From Alteribacillus sp. YIM 98480 (GTDB lineage: Bacteria; Bacillota; Bacilli; Bacillales; Marinococcaceae): a stretch of 64,000 bases of DNA. Positions 7,123-15,657 of the stretch are shown here, piece after piece. Position 1 is the first letter of the stretch. Every line of letters starts with the position of its first letter. Below the pieces are notes generated by a model. It worked only from the letters and a program-made list of their open reading frames with translations. It was not told where the DNA came from and ran no database searches. The position numbers and the translations under genes were made by a program. The DNA lies in NCBI RefSeq assembly GCF_009765375.1, contig NZ_VTOK01000002.1, positions 310,001-374,000 of the forward strand, read 5' to 3'.

Positions 7123-7947
7123 ATGAGAAATGATAGCGTGTATGGTTTGCATAATACGCTGCTCAAATATGGATTAGCTGTTATTTTAGGCATATTATTA
7201 TTTTTCTCTACAATAGGACAAACTATGGCCGAAGAACACGCTGATGTGGACTTGAAAGTGATAGACGAGAAAGCATCTCTAATGTATGATCTCGTAAAAG
7301 ACGGCAAGTATGAGGAAGCTAAACAGTTACATGAATGGATGGCAGTACATTTTCCTTCCGTTTCATTTGACGATTACGCCATGAATACCAATCAAATGTC
7401 AGAATTGTTTCGCGCATTTGATCGAGCAGGTGAATCTGTAACGAAAGCAGAGTTAAGTGAACAGCGGCGAATACAATATATATTTGCTTTTCGGCTGGCT
7501 GTTGATGCTGTCATTAGTAAAGAAAACCCTTTGTGGGAAAAATCTGCTGAGAGACTGTTATTAAGTCTAGATGGGATAGAAAAACAAGTGAAACAGGAAG
7601 ATCCTGAAGCTGCTCGTCAATCTTTTCAAGATTGGCAATTACAATTTGAAATGATACGGCCTGCTATATATGCAGGAGTAGAAGAAAAGCGTTATATGCC
7701 TTTTATATCATATGTTCGTTATTTGGATCATCATTCAGGCTGGGTGGAGTCAAAGGATGCTGAAGAAGTAAGAAAATTGAAATCATCTTTACATGACTTA
7801 CTTTCTGAAACAGAAGAACAGTCTTCAGCAGATCCTTCGCTATGGTTAGTAATGATGTCTATCGGCAGTGCGATATTTGTATCATTGACATATGTAGGCT
7901 GGAGAAAATATAAGGGAGAGAAGCAAAGACAACATTTAAGGGATTAA
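7123..7947 (+). CDS. ypjB: Sporulation protein YpjB
   Basis: A 274-residue protein with an N-terminal membrane segment or signal peptide (residues about 14-36, ending near AEE), a long helical outer domain with DLVKDGKYEEAKQLHEWM, and a second membrane segment near the C-terminus (LVMMSIGSAIFVSLTYV) followed by a lysine-rich end. This layout and position match YpjB, a sporulation-linked protein of Bacillus. ATG 7123 is chosen because TTAGGAGGG lies 5 nt before it; the in-frame GTG at 7096 has no site. The exact role is unclear; the outer domain looks like a helical repeat scaffold. Confidence 0.85.
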   Translation: MRNDSVYGLHNTLLKYGLAVILGILLFFSTIGQTMAEEHADVDLKVIDEKASLMYDLVKDGKYEEAKQLHEWMAVHFPSVSFDDYAMNTNQMSELFRAFDRAGESVTKAELSEQRRIQYIFAFRLAVDAVISKENPLWEKSAERLLLSLDGIEKQVKQEDPEAARQSFQDWQLQFEMIRPAIYAGVEEKRYMPFISYVRYLDHHSGWVESKDAEEVRKLKSSLHDLLSETEEQSSADPSLWLVMMSIGSAIFVSLTYVGWRKYKGEKQRQHLRD

Positions 7948-7984
7948 CTTTCAAATAACCGTCAAACTCTGCGAGGCAGCTTCA

Positions 7985-8013
7985 TTGACTTTATTTGACG
8001 AATTAAATAAAAT
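7985..8013 (+). promoter_or_regulatory. Sigma-A promoter of the zinc metallopeptidase gene
   Basis: TTGACT at 7985-7990 and TAAAAT at 8008-8013 are 17 bp apart, about 40 bp before the start codon. Confidence 0.65.
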
Positions 8014-8054
8014 AAAAATAATTCATAAAAAACACTGGAGGGGGTAATAAAGCA

Positions 8055-8732
8055 ATGGGTTTATGGATTTTGTATATAGCAGCATTATTAATTATTCCAA
8101 TATGGGCACAAATGAAAGTTAAAAAAGCTTATCGTAAATATTCAAAGGTTTCAAACTCCTCTGGGTTGAGCGGAGCTGAAGTTGCGAAAAAAATATTAAA
8201 TGAAAATGGTATTTTTGATGTGACGGTAGAGCCAGTAAAAGGACAACTTTCTGATCATTACGATCCAAAAGCGAAAGTTGTACGTTTATCAGAAGACAAT
8301 TATTATGGCACAAGTGTTGCTGGGCAGGCTGTGGCAGCACACGAAGTAGGCCATGCTATTCAAGACGCGGAGGATTATGCATTCCTGCGTTTCCGTCACA
8401 CGCTAGTACCTGCAGCTAATCTCGGTTCAAACTTATCATTTTTCCTGATTCTAGCCGGCATGTTATTGCACGCGAGCGGACTATTGCTCGTCGGTATTGT
8501 ATTTATGTCTGCAGCAGTACTATTTCAATTGGTAACGCTGCCTGTTGAATTTAATGCGAGCAGTCGTGCTATGCACCAGATCGTATCTACCGGTATCATT
8601 AGAAACGATGAAGAAAAAGAAACGCGAAAAGTTCTTGATGCTGCAGCATTGACTTATGTAGCTGCTGCACTTGTTGCGGTACTTGAGCTGGTTCGATTTG
8701 TTTATATGTATTTCTTGATGAATGAAGAATAA
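8055..8732 (+). CDS. Membrane zinc metallopeptidase, YugP family
   Basis: A 225-residue integral membrane protein with an N-terminal membrane helix and three more near residues 125-160 and the C-terminus. The zinc site is HEVGH at residues 96-100, within AAHEVGHAIQDAEDY, and EFNASSRA downstream supplies the likely third ligand (Glu). This is the PF04298-type neutral zinc metallopeptidase fold (YugP family). Its substrate is unknown. GGAGGGGG precedes the ATG, and a good promoter and a terminator bracket it, so it is probably a single-gene unit. It is inserted between ypjB and ypjD relative to B. subtilis as I remember that map. Confidence 0.85.
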   Translation: MGLWILYIAALLIIPIWAQMKVKKAYRKYSKVSNSSGLSGAEVAKKILNENGIFDVTVEPVKGQLSDHYDPKAKVVRLSEDNYYGTSVAGQAVAAHEVGHAIQDAEDYAFLRFRHTLVPAANLGSNLSFFLILAGMLLHASGLLLVGIVFMSAAVLFQLVTLPVEFNASSRAMHQIVSTGIIRNDEEKETRKVLDAAALTYVAAALVAVLELVRFVYMYFLMNEE

Positions 8733-8775
8733 AAAAGCGCAAGCCCCCTTATAGTGGGCGCTTGCGCTTTTCTTA
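8733..8775. terminator. Bidirectional terminator built from repeat-1 end sequences
   Basis: AAAAGCGCAAGC (8733-8744) pairs with GCTTGCGCTTTT (8760-8771), with CCCC/GGG extending the stem and a short loop. It sits immediately after the peptidase stop. The arm sequence followed by CTTAA is the same as the end of repeat family 1, whose copy B starts directly afterwards. Confidence 0.75.
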
Positions 8776-8937
8776 AAAGGTAAGAAATTATAAATAGTTG
8801 GCGTTTTACATGTCTAGCGCAAGCGCCTACTCGCTCGAGATTCCTTCGGTTCGTCAATGGAAAGCAAAGATCAGCTTTCCATATGCCGACCCTCCAGGAC
8901 TTGTCGCTCGTGAGCAAGGCGCTTACGCTTTTCTTAA
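8776..8937 (+). repeat. Dispersed structured repeat family 1, copy B
   Basis: This is the reference copy. It begins AAGGTAAGAAATTATAAATA, then TTGGCGTTTTACATGTCTAG, then AGCGCAAGCGCCTACTCGCT. A hairpin of TGGAAAGC and GCTTTCCA follows, and it closes with GGCGCTTACGCTTTTCTTAA. The inner GCGCAAGCGCC and the terminal GGCGCTTACGC are nearly complementary and would close a domain of about 100 nt. It lies between convergent genes; its last few bases overlap the stop of the YitT-family gene. Confidence 0.9.
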
Positions 8938-9809
8938 GTAGAATGTATCGGTTTTTTATTTTCGTCCAATGTGAAGCCTTCTCCTGCGACATCCTGTACA
9001 TCATTCACCGTTACAAAAGCGTGGGGATCTGCTTTTTCCACTAAATGTTTTAACCGTACTACCTCATTTCTGCCAACGACACAATATAAAACTTCTTTTT
9101 CCGACCCAGTAAAAGATCCTTTTCCCCTTAGTACGGTAGCTCCGCGGTCCATTTCTTGAAGAATCATTTGCGAAATTATTTCGGTTTTCTCTGATATAAT
9201 AAAAGAGGCTTTCGCCGAGTAGGCACCTTGTTGTATAACGTCTATCACTTTAGCAGCTACAAATACTGCAACTAGTGTATACATTGCTTCTTTGTAATCC
9301 AAATACACGAGAGATGCCGTAATAACACATGCATCAAAAATAAAAAGGGTTTTTCCCATACTCCATCCTAAATAACGAAAACCTAATTTAGCGAGGATGT
9401 CAGCTCCTCCTGTCGTACCCCCGTAACGGAATACAATTCCAAGACCAGTACCAATGAACACCCCTGCAAAAAGAGCTGCCAATGTCATGTCTTGTTCAAG
9501 AGGAAGGCGGAGCAGCGGATATTTTTGAAAGAGCCACAAGAAAAGCGAAATTCCAATAGTACCGATAATTGTATATGTAAATACAGTTCTTCCTAGTATT
9601 TTCCAACCAATGAAAAATAGAGGTATATTTAAAAATAAATTGGAATAAGCAGGGTCTAATTGAAAAATAAAATACAAAATAAGCGTAATACCAGTAAATC
9701 CTCCGTCTGCCAGGTTATTTTGCATATTAAAATAAACGAGACCAAAAGACATAATAGCTGAACCGAGAAGGATAAAAAAAGAATTTTTCACGTGTTTCGT
9801 TAATTTCAA
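8934..9809 (-). CDS. YitT-family membrane protein (YpjC-like)
   Basis: A 291-residue protein with five to six membrane segments in the first two thirds (LGSAIMSFGLVYFNMQNNLA begins the first) and a soluble C-terminal DUF2179-type domain (AYSAKASFIISEKTEIIS through RLKHLVEKADPHAFVTVNDV). This two-part layout is the YitT/YpjC family. The GGFTG and GGTTGGADILA motifs are typical. The TTG at 9809 is chosen because AAAGGAGG lies 8 nt before it; the upstream ATG at 9884 has no site and overlaps the promoter. The function is unproven; ligand-gated transport has been proposed for such domains. The stop overlaps the end of repeat copy B. Confidence 0.85.
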   Translation of the reverse strand: MKLTKHVKNSFFILLGSAIMSFGLVYFNMQNNLADGGFTGITLILYFIFQLDPAYSNLFLNIPLFFIGWKILGRTVFTYTIIGTIGISLFLWLFQKYPLLRLPLEQDMTLAALFAGVFIGTGLGIVFRYGGTTGGADILAKLGFRYLGWSMGKTLFIFDACVITASLVYLDYKEAMYTLVAVFVAAKVIDVIQQGAYSAKASFIISEKTEIISQMILQEMDRGATVLRGKGSFTGSEKEVLYCVVGRNEVVRLKHLVEKADPHAFVTVNDVQDVAGEGFTLDENKKPIHST

Positions 9810-9854
9810 TGTCCTTTCCTCCTTTCTAAAAAAAGCCTTGCTAAATTCTACCTC

Positions 9855-9884
9855 ATTATAAGAAAAACATATCGAACAAGGCAA
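9855..9884 (-). promoter_or_regulatory. Sigma-A promoter of the YitT-family gene
   Basis: On the minus strand TTGCCT (9884-9879) and TATAAT (9860-9855) are 18 bp apart. This supports the TTG start at 9809 and rules against ATG 9884. It is back to back with the ypjD promoter, 12 bp away. Confidence 0.65.
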
Positions 9885-9896
9885 GATTCATTAAGA

Positions 9897-9925
9897 TTGT
9901 CAAATGAAATGGAATTCGATACGAT
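9897..9925 (+). promoter_or_regulatory. Sigma-A promoter of the ypjD-dapB-mgsA-bsh-cca-birA operon
   Basis: TTGTCA at 9897-9902 and TACGAT at 9920-9925 are 17 bp apart, 23 bp before the ypjD start codon. The genes downstream are tightly packed or overlapping to birA. Confidence 0.6.
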
Positions 9926-9948
9926 AAAGTGGAAGGTGAGGGATTCAT

Positions 9949-10290
9949 ATGCAGACAAAAACAATAAAAGAAATGCAAAAAGAAGTGGATAACCATATTT
10001 CACAATATAAAGAAGGATATTTCAGCCCGCTTTCGATGCTTGCTCGATTGAGTGAAGAAACTGGTGAACTAGCTAGAGAAATCAATCACTATTACGGAGA
10101 AAAACCAAAAAAAGAAAGTGAAACAGAAAAATCCCTAGAACAAGAAATGGGAGATATTTTATTTGTATTGATTTGTTTTGCTAATTCATTACATATCGAC
10201 CTTGAGGAAGCATTTGACCTAGTCATGGATAAATTTCAAACAAGAGATAAAGACCGCTGGACAAAGAAAACGGAAGGAGACGTGGAATAA
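9949..10290 (+). CDS. ypjD: MazG-like nucleotide pyrophosphohydrolase YpjD
   Basis: A 113-residue all-helical MazG-type protein. The metal-binding signature is visible as ETGELAREI near residue 36 and [16 protein letters not shown] near residue 65. Such enzymes hydrolyse (d)NTPs to monophosphates and pyrophosphate, often for nucleotide-pool cleaning; the substrate here is not known. It opens the operon, with a GGTGAGGG site, and its stop overlaps the dapB start by one base (TAATG), indicating translational coupling. Confidence 0.85.
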   Translation: MQTKTIKEMQKEVDNHISQYKEGYFSPLSMLARLSEETGELAREINHYYGEKPKKESETEKSLEQEMGDILFVLICFANSLHIDLEEAFDLVMDKFQTRDKDRWTKKTEGDVE

Positions 10291-11093
10291 TGGCAGCCGA
10301 TACAAAAATTATTATTGCTGGTCCAAGAGGAAAGATGGGTAAAGAAGCTGTCCAACTTTTACATGAAACGGAAGAATTTCAATTAGTTGCAGCTGTTGAT
10401 TCAAAAAATAACGGGAAAACAATAAAAGAGTTATCAGGGATGCCGGACGAAAACGCTGTTATTTATGACGACATGCAAACCTGCTTAGAAGAAATGGAGG
10501 CAGATGTACTCATTGATCTTACCACTCCGGCAGCAGGGAAACATCATCTTGAATTAGCACTTGATCACCATGTGAGACCGGTAGTTGGCACAACTGGTTT
10601 TACACCAGATGATATTACAAGACTTAGAAAAAAAGCAGAAGAAAAGGAAATAGGGGCAATTATTGCACCTAACTTTGCAGTAGGTGCCGTTTTAATGATG
10701 AAATTCTCGCAAATGGCTGCAAAATATTTTTCTGATGTAGAAATTATTGAAATGCACCATGATAATAAATTAGATGCTCCATCTGGTACAGCAGCTAAAA
10801 CGGCAGCTCTCATCAATGAAGTAAGACTGCATAAAGAACAGGGACATCCTGAGGAACAAGAAGAGTTAAAAGGAGCAAGAGGAGCAGAAGTAGATGGATT
10901 GCGAGTGCATAGTGTTCGTTTACCAGGATTAGTTGCTCACCAGGAGGTCATGTTTGGCGGGTCAGGTCAAACGTTAACAATCCGTCATGACTCCCTTAAT
11001 AGACAGTCGTTTATGCCGGGAGTAAAGCTTGCAGTAGAAAATGTGCTTCGTGTTAATACGCTTGTATATGGTCTTGAAAACATTATGGAGTAG
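10290..11093 (+). CDS. dapB: 4-hydroxy-tetrahydrodipicolinate reductase
   Basis: A 267-residue enzyme of lysine and diaminopimelate synthesis, reducing hydroxy-tetrahydrodipicolinate with NAD(P)H. The dinucleotide-binding loop is [10 protein letters not shown] at residues 7-16. The catalytic signature [15 protein letters not shown] is complete, with the two His and Lys, and VGTTGF is present. Full length. Its product feeds peptidoglycan, and dipicolinate for spores comes from the same branch. The start codon overlaps the ypjD stop; mgsA follows after 12 bp. Confidence 0.97.
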   Translation: MAADTKIIIAGPRGKMGKEAVQLLHETEEFQLVAAVDSKNNGKTIKELSGMPDENAVIYDDMQTCLEEMEADVLIDLTTPAAGKHHLELALDHHVRPVVGTTGFTPDDITRLRKKAEEKEIGAIIAPNFAVGAVLMMKFSQMAAKYFSDVEIIEMHHDNKLDAPSGTAAKTAALINEVRLHKEQGHPEEQEELKGARGAEVDGLRVHSVRLPGLVAHQEVMFGGSGQTLTIRHDSLNRQSFMPGVKLAVENVLRVNTLVYGLENIME

Positions 11094-11105
11094 GAGGAGC
11101 TTTAT

Positions 11106-11519
11106 TTGGAAATTGCATTGATTGCCCACGACAAGAAAAAAGAAGATATAATTCGATTTGTTCAAGCTTATAAACCAGTTATCGAAAAACATAGTCTCCA
11201 CGCTACTGGAACGACAGGGGCAAGACTTGAAGAGGAAACAGGAATTACTGTTACAAAACATTTATCAGGTCCACTTGGAGGAGATCAACAAATTGGTTCG
11301 TTAGTAGCGCATGGAGTGGTAGACTTAATATTGTTTTTTAGAGATCCTTTAACTGCTCAACCGCATGAACCTGATATTTCAGCTTTAATTAGACTTTGTG
11401 ATGTACACAGTGTTCCTGTAGCAACAAATATGGCTACTGCAGAAGTATTAGTAAAAGGTTTAAACAGCGGTTTTTTCGAGTTCCGAAAAGCTATACAAAA
11501 GGAGCGTAAATCCAAGTGA
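11106..11519 (+). CDS. mgsA: Methylglyoxal synthase
   Basis: A 137-residue enzyme converting dihydroxyacetone phosphate to methylglyoxal and phosphate, a bypass when phosphate is short. Signatures: [12 protein letters not shown] at the N-terminus, [25 protein letters not shown] with the catalytic Asp, and [15 protein letters not shown]. Start TTG 11106 follows GGAGGAGC. The last codons overlap the bshB1 initiation region, and bacillithiol made by the next genes detoxifies methylglyoxal in related species, a sensible pairing. Confidence 0.95.
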   Translation: MEIALIAHDKKKEDIIRFVQAYKPVIEKHSLHATGTTGARLEEETGITVTKHLSGPLGGDQQIGSLVAHGVVDLILFFRDPLTAQPHEPDISALIRLCDVHSVPVATNMATAEVLVKGLNSGFFEFRKAIQKERKSK

Positions 11520-12222
11520 AAAAAAGGTCATACTTGCAGTAGGAGCCCATCCAGATGATATTGAAATCGGTATGGGAGGAACGGCTGCATCTCATTCTAA
11601 TAAGGGTGATGATGTATATATTTGTAATTTGACCAAAGGGGAATTATCGTCTAACGGTACTATAGAAGAACGCCAGCATGAAGCAGAGAAGGCAGCTGGC
11701 ATTCTCGGAATAAAAAAAAGATTTCAGCTGGATTTTTCTGACCGTTCCTTAGATCGTTCGGATAGTGAATATTCTCATTTAATAACGCTTATTCGAGAAT
11801 TGAAACCAGGCGTCATTTTTGCGCCGTATCATGAAGACAGACATCCAGATCACGGCGCATGCTGTCAATTAGTAAAAGAAGCTGTGTTTGATGCTGGTAT
11901 CCGCAAATTTCCGGGATCTGAACTAGAACCACATAAAACACCGTCCCTTTTTTACTACTTTATAAATGGTTTTTCAGTTCCTGACTTTTTTATTGATATT
12001 TCATCCACACAGAAGGTGAAAGAGGATGCTTTGTCCTCTTATCAAAGTCAATTTGTCAAAAGAGCTAAAAGCGTGAGCACCCCTCTTACCGATCGCTACA
12101 TAGAAAGCGTGAAATCGAGAGATTCTCTATTTGGAAAAGAAGCCGGTGTAACGTTTGCAGAAGGATTTAAAACTGGTTCTCCATTAGTTTTTTCTGCTAT
12201 CCCGCAAAGGAGTTCATTATGA
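11516..12222 (+). CDS. bshB1: Bacillithiol deacetylase BshB1, apparently frameshifted at its start
   Basis: A PIG-L/LmbE-type zinc deacetylase that removes acetyl from GlcNAc-malate in bacillithiol synthesis. The reading frame from 11518 gives [18 protein letters not shown], whose AHPDD motif holds zinc ligands and the catalytic Asp, and later PDHGACC. That frame has no standard start codon upstream. GTG at 11516 is followed by seven A; with eight A it would read M-K-K-K-V-I-L-A directly into the motif. So either one A is missing (assembly error or mutation) or slippage restores the frame. Starting at ATG 11572 would delete AHPDD and give an inactive protein. The rest, about 220 residues, is intact; its stop overlaps bshA. 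Confidence 0.8.
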
Positions 12223-13340
12223 AACAGAAAATCGGAATAACGTGTTACCCGACTGTAGGCGGGTCGGGTGTGGTTGCTACGGAATTAGGTAAATTGTTAG
12301 CCGAAAAAGGCTATGAGATTCATTTTATTTCAACGAGTCTGCCGTTTCGGTTGAATAAAACATACCCTAATATTTTTTATCATGAAGTTGAAGTAAATCA
12401 ATATGAAGTGTTCCAGTATCCGCCGTACTCTTTAACACTTGCAAGTAAAATGGCCGAGGTGATAGAACGAGAAGAGTTGGATATTTTACATGTGCATTAC
12501 GCTGTCCCTCATGCGGTATGTGCCCTGCTGGCAAAAGACATGGTTCATAGAGATGTGAAAGTTGTAACCACTTTGCACGGCACAGATATCACTGTACTTG
12601 GTCATGATCCTTCTTTAAGAGGTATTATTCGTTATGCTATTGATCGTTCCGACAAAGTTACAGCCGTTTCAAAAGCGCTAGCTTCAGAAACAAAAGAAAT
12701 GCTTCATATATCCAAGCCGATTGAAACGATATATAATTTTATTGATGAACGAATTTACAGGCCCCGTTATTTAAAAAGTGAATTAAAAAAAGCGTATAGG
12801 ATTAAAGAAGATGAAAAAGTAATTATTCATATATCCAATTTTCGGCCTGTAAAGAGGGTCATTGATGTAGTAGAAGCATTTTCGATTCTGCAAAAAAAAT
12901 GTCATTCTAAATTACTGATGATTGGAGATGGCCCGGAAAGAAACAAGGCACTAAAACGCGCTGATGAGCTTGGAATAAAGGATTATGTTTTATTCTTAGG
13001 AAATCAGAAAAATATAGTAGATTATTTAAATATAGCTGACTTGATGTTTCTGCTTTCTGAAAAAGAAAGCTTTGGATTAGCCGCACTTGAAGCAATGGCT
13101 TGCGGTGTCCCTGTAATTGGAACAAATACTGGAGGCATACCCGAAGTTATTGTAGACGATCAAACAGGCTATATTTGTTCGGTCGGAGATGTAAAAGAAG
13201 CTGGAGAATCAGGAGCGAGTCTCTTAAAAAACAAACAGCTCTATGAAGCATTTTCTTATGCGAGTCAAAAACGAGTAGAAAAAGTATTTGCTTCTTCTCT
13301 TATCGTAGAATATTACGAAGCTGTATATAACGAGGCGTGA
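12219..13340 (+). CDS. bshA: N-acetyl-alpha-D-glucosaminyl-L-malate synthase
   Basis: A 373-residue GT4-family glycosyltransferase, first step of bacillithiol synthesis, joining UDP-GlcNAc and L-malate. The N-terminus GITCYPTVGGSGVVATELG is characteristic. The C-terminal Rossmann half carries the GT4 signature EKESFGLAALEAMACGVPV and NTGGIPEVI. ATG overlaps the bshB1 TGA by ATGA, so the two are translationally coupled. Full length; no signal peptide, cytoplasmic. Confidence 0.95.
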   Translation: MKQKIGITCYPTVGGSGVVATELGKLLAEKGYEIHFISTSLPFRLNKTYPNIFYHEVEVNQYEVFQYPPYSLTLASKMAEVIEREELDILHVHYAVPHAVCALLAKDMVHRDVKVVTTLHGTDITVLGHDPSLRGIIRYAIDRSDKVTAVSKALASETKEMLHISKPIETIYNFIDERIYRPRYLKSELKKAYRIKEDEKVIIHISNFRPVKRVIDVVEAFSILQKKCHSKLLMIGDGPERNKALKRADELGIKDYVLFLGNQKNIVDYLNIADLMFLLSEKESFGLAALEAMACGVPVIGTNTGGIPEVIVDDQTGYICSVGDVKEAGESGASLLKNKQLYEAFSYASQKRVEKVFASSLIVEYYEAVYNEA

Positions 13341-13356
13341 AGGGCGGCGGGAAGAT

Positions 13357-14514
13357 ATGGACGGCCATTGGGAAAAAGCATTTCATTTATTAAATAAATT
13401 TGAATCGCAAGGGTATTCTGCTTATATCGTTGGAGGTGCAGTGCGTGATTATCATCTAAAAAGAACGGTGAATGATTTTGATATTGTAACTAATGCTTCT
13501 CCGAATGAAATAAAAACACTATTCCCTAAAGCTGTTCAGCCGTCCAAACGATTCCCGACACATATCATTCGCTGGCAAAGCATTTATTTTGAAGTCAGTC
13601 CGTTCCGTTTAGCAGCTAAAACGTTACGAGATGACTTATTCTATCGAGACTTTACTATCAATGCCGTCGCTATGGATAAAAATCAAAATATTATTGACCC
13701 TTTAAACGGTTTGGCTGATATAGACATGAAAATTATTCGGGCAAGTGATCCAATTGCTCGGTTTAAAGAAGACCCTTTACGTATGCTTAGAGGGTTTCGT
13801 TTTGTATCGGAGCTAAACTTTACAATGGAAAAACATACACTCAAACATGTTTTGGATCAACTTCCTGCTTTAAATGATCTTCCTGTGGAAAGAATTCAAT
13901 TAGAAATAGAAAAACTTCTAAAAGGGCACTGGCATGCTGCTGGACTTTCGTGTTTATTTTTATACGCCATTCCTCAGTTTTTTCCACAGACACTTCAAAC
14001 GAAAGTCTCTTTCCTATCAAGAAGTTTAAATATGTATGGTTTAAAAACAACAAATGAAAAATGGGCAGCTTTTTTATGGCTGTTATACGGTAGAAAAGCG
14101 AGAGAAAAAGCAGGTTCTTGGAAGTTTTCAAAAAAAGATAAAAAAAATATTAAAACGATGCTTTGGTTTGCCGAAGAATACTTATCATATATTCCTTGGA
14201 GAAAGTATTTAGTTTATCAAACCGGAAAAAAACTTGCATTCCAAATAGAGCGTGTCCATCAATGGATATATTGTTATAAAAACGAGGATCATTTCATTTT
14301 TATACGTAAATTGTTTAGTTCGCTTCCTATTACGAACAGAAAAGAATTAAAGATATCTGGAAAGGATATCATTAAAGCTTTTCCTCATATAGAAAAAGAA
14401 AAGATAGGTGTTATATTAGGCTGCCTTGAAAAAGAAGTAGTACTTGGGAATGTAAACAATGAATTTACAGAACTAGTAACTTTTGCAAAGGAGAAACTGA
14501 CTAATGAGAGGTAA
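13357..14514 (+). CDS. cca: CCA-adding tRNA nucleotidyltransferase
   Basis: A 385-residue class II nucleotidyltransferase that adds or repairs the CCA end of tRNAs. The catalytic core GGAVRD at residues 27-32 and DFDI about 12 residues later are intact, followed by RDFTINAVAM and the RMLRGFRF motif for nucleotide selection. The C-terminal helical tRNA-binding half ends with EKIGVILGCLEKEV. The stop lies inside the birA start region, an 11-base overlap, as in the B. subtilis operon. Confidence 0.95.
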   Translation: MDGHWEKAFHLLNKFESQGYSAYIVGGAVRDYHLKRTVNDFDIVTNASPNEIKTLFPKAVQPSKRFPTHIIRWQSIYFEVSPFRLAAKTLRDDLFYRDFTINAVAMDKNQNIIDPLNGLADIDMKIIRASDPIARFKEDPLRMLRGFRFVSELNFTMEKHTLKHVLDQLPALNDLPVERIQLEIEKLLKGHWHAAGLSCLFLYAIPQFFPQTLQTKVSFLSRSLNMYGLKTTNEKWAAFLWLLYGRKAREKAGSWKFSKKDKKNIKTMLWFAEEYLSYIPWRKYLVYQTGKKLAFQIERVHQWIYCYKNEDHFIFIRKLFSSLPITNRKELKISGKDIIKAFPHIEKEKIGVILGCLEKEVVLGNVNNEFTELVTFAKEKLTNER

Positions 14515-15469
14515 ATTATTACAACTGTTAATGCGAACATCCAACTCATTTGTCTCTGGACAGGAGATAAGTGAAAATTTAGGAATATCTCGAACGGCAG
14601 TTTGGAAGCATATTGAGGAATTACGTAAAAACGGTTATGAACTTGAAGCAGTGCCAAGAAAAGGCTACCGTCTCACACATACTCCAAACCATGCCACTGC
14701 AGATGAAATCGAAGCTATACTTTCCACTGAAAATATCGGCAAAAATATTATTTACAAAAAAGAAGTGACTTCAACCCAAGCGTTAGCACATGACATGGCA
14801 AGAAATGATGCATCGGAGGGTACTCTGGTCGTGGCGGACCATCAGCAGAAAGGTAAAGGAAGACTTGGAAGAGAATGGCATTCTCCTCCAGGAACAGGTT
14901 TATGGTTCAGTTTAATTTTAAGACCAGATATTCCACCGCAAAAAGCCCCGCAGCTCACATTATTAACAGCAGTAGCAGTAACAGAAGGAATTAATGAGGC
15001 TGCGGGAATTGAAGCGCAAATTAAGTGGCCTAACGATATTCTTATTGACGGGAAAAAAACAGCCGGAATACTAACGGAAATGCAGTCAGAGCCTGATCGA
15101 GTACAAGCAGTTATTGTTGGGATTGGAATAAATATTAATCAACAACCTGAACATTTCCCTGAGCAGCTTCTGTCAAAAGCTACGTCTCTTTCCATTGCTA
15201 AAGAAAATAAAATATTTTCACGTGCTAAAGTGATAGCAGCTATTCTTGAGCGGTTTGAAGAGTGGTATAGTCAGTATTTAACCGATGGTTTTGAGCAAGT
15301 AAGAAAACGATGGGAGAAACTAGCTGTCACCATTGGTAAAGAAATCACTGCCACTACTGTAACAAAAACGGTAGAAGGATTAGCCCAAGGAATAACAGAA
15401 GACGGGGTATTACTTTTGAAAAAAAAGGATGGGCAAATAGAACATATTTATAGTGCGGATATTCATTAA
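14504..15469 (+). CDS. birA: Bifunctional biotin-protein ligase and repressor BirA
   Basis: A 321-residue protein. The N-terminal winged helix (GQEISENLGISRTAVWKHIE, residues about 18-37) binds DNA; the catalytic domain has KGKGRLGREWHSPPGTG and KWPNDILIDGKK; a small C-terminal SH3-like domain closes it. It makes biotinyl-AMP, biotinylates carboxylases and represses biotin genes. It is the last gene of the ypjD-birA unit; no clear terminator follows. Confidence 0.95.
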   Translation: MRGKLLQLLMRTSNSFVSGQEISENLGISRTAVWKHIEELRKNGYELEAVPRKGYRLTHTPNHATADEIEAILSTENIGKNIIYKKEVTSTQALAHDMARNDASEGTLVVADHQQKGKGRLGREWHSPPGTGLWFSLILRPDIPPQKAPQLTLLTAVAVTEGINEAAGIEAQIKWPNDILIDGKKTAGILTEMQSEPDRVQAVIVGIGININQQPEHFPEQLLSKATSLSIAKENKIFSRAKVIAAILERFEEWYSQYLTDGFEQVRKRWEKLAVTIGKEITATTVTKTVEGLAQGITEDGVLLLKKKDGQIEHIYSADIH

Positions 15470-15657
15470 CCTCCTCGCAAATATTTTTTGTTATACTGAC
15501 ATTACAGGCAATATCTAATCAGAATTGCACTGTATGTTTTTTTACAAAAAATTTTTATCTGCCTTGATCCAAATAGGACAGGGACGGAGAGAGTAGAGGA
15601 GCAATCGGTTGAAAAGAAGATTACTTCTCACTTCTCCGAAAGAAGGAGGAGGAAAAA

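Noticed and set aside
8702-9004. Minus-strand open frame of 100 codons after the zinc peptidase gene
   Set aside because: It lies over repeat copy B and the terminator; its residues recur in the frame over copy C, the mark of a repeat-derived false protein, and no start site is present.
9810-9884. Longer N-terminus for the YitT-family protein from ATG 9884
   Set aside because: The ATG lies inside the promoter and lacks a ribosome site, whereas TTG 9809 has AAAGGAGG at good spacing.
15470-15657. Possible riboswitch or T-box before panB
   Set aside because: The gap is G/A-rich near the end, but no T-box antiterminator sequence, specifier stem or known riboswitch core is visible and there is no terminator hairpin.
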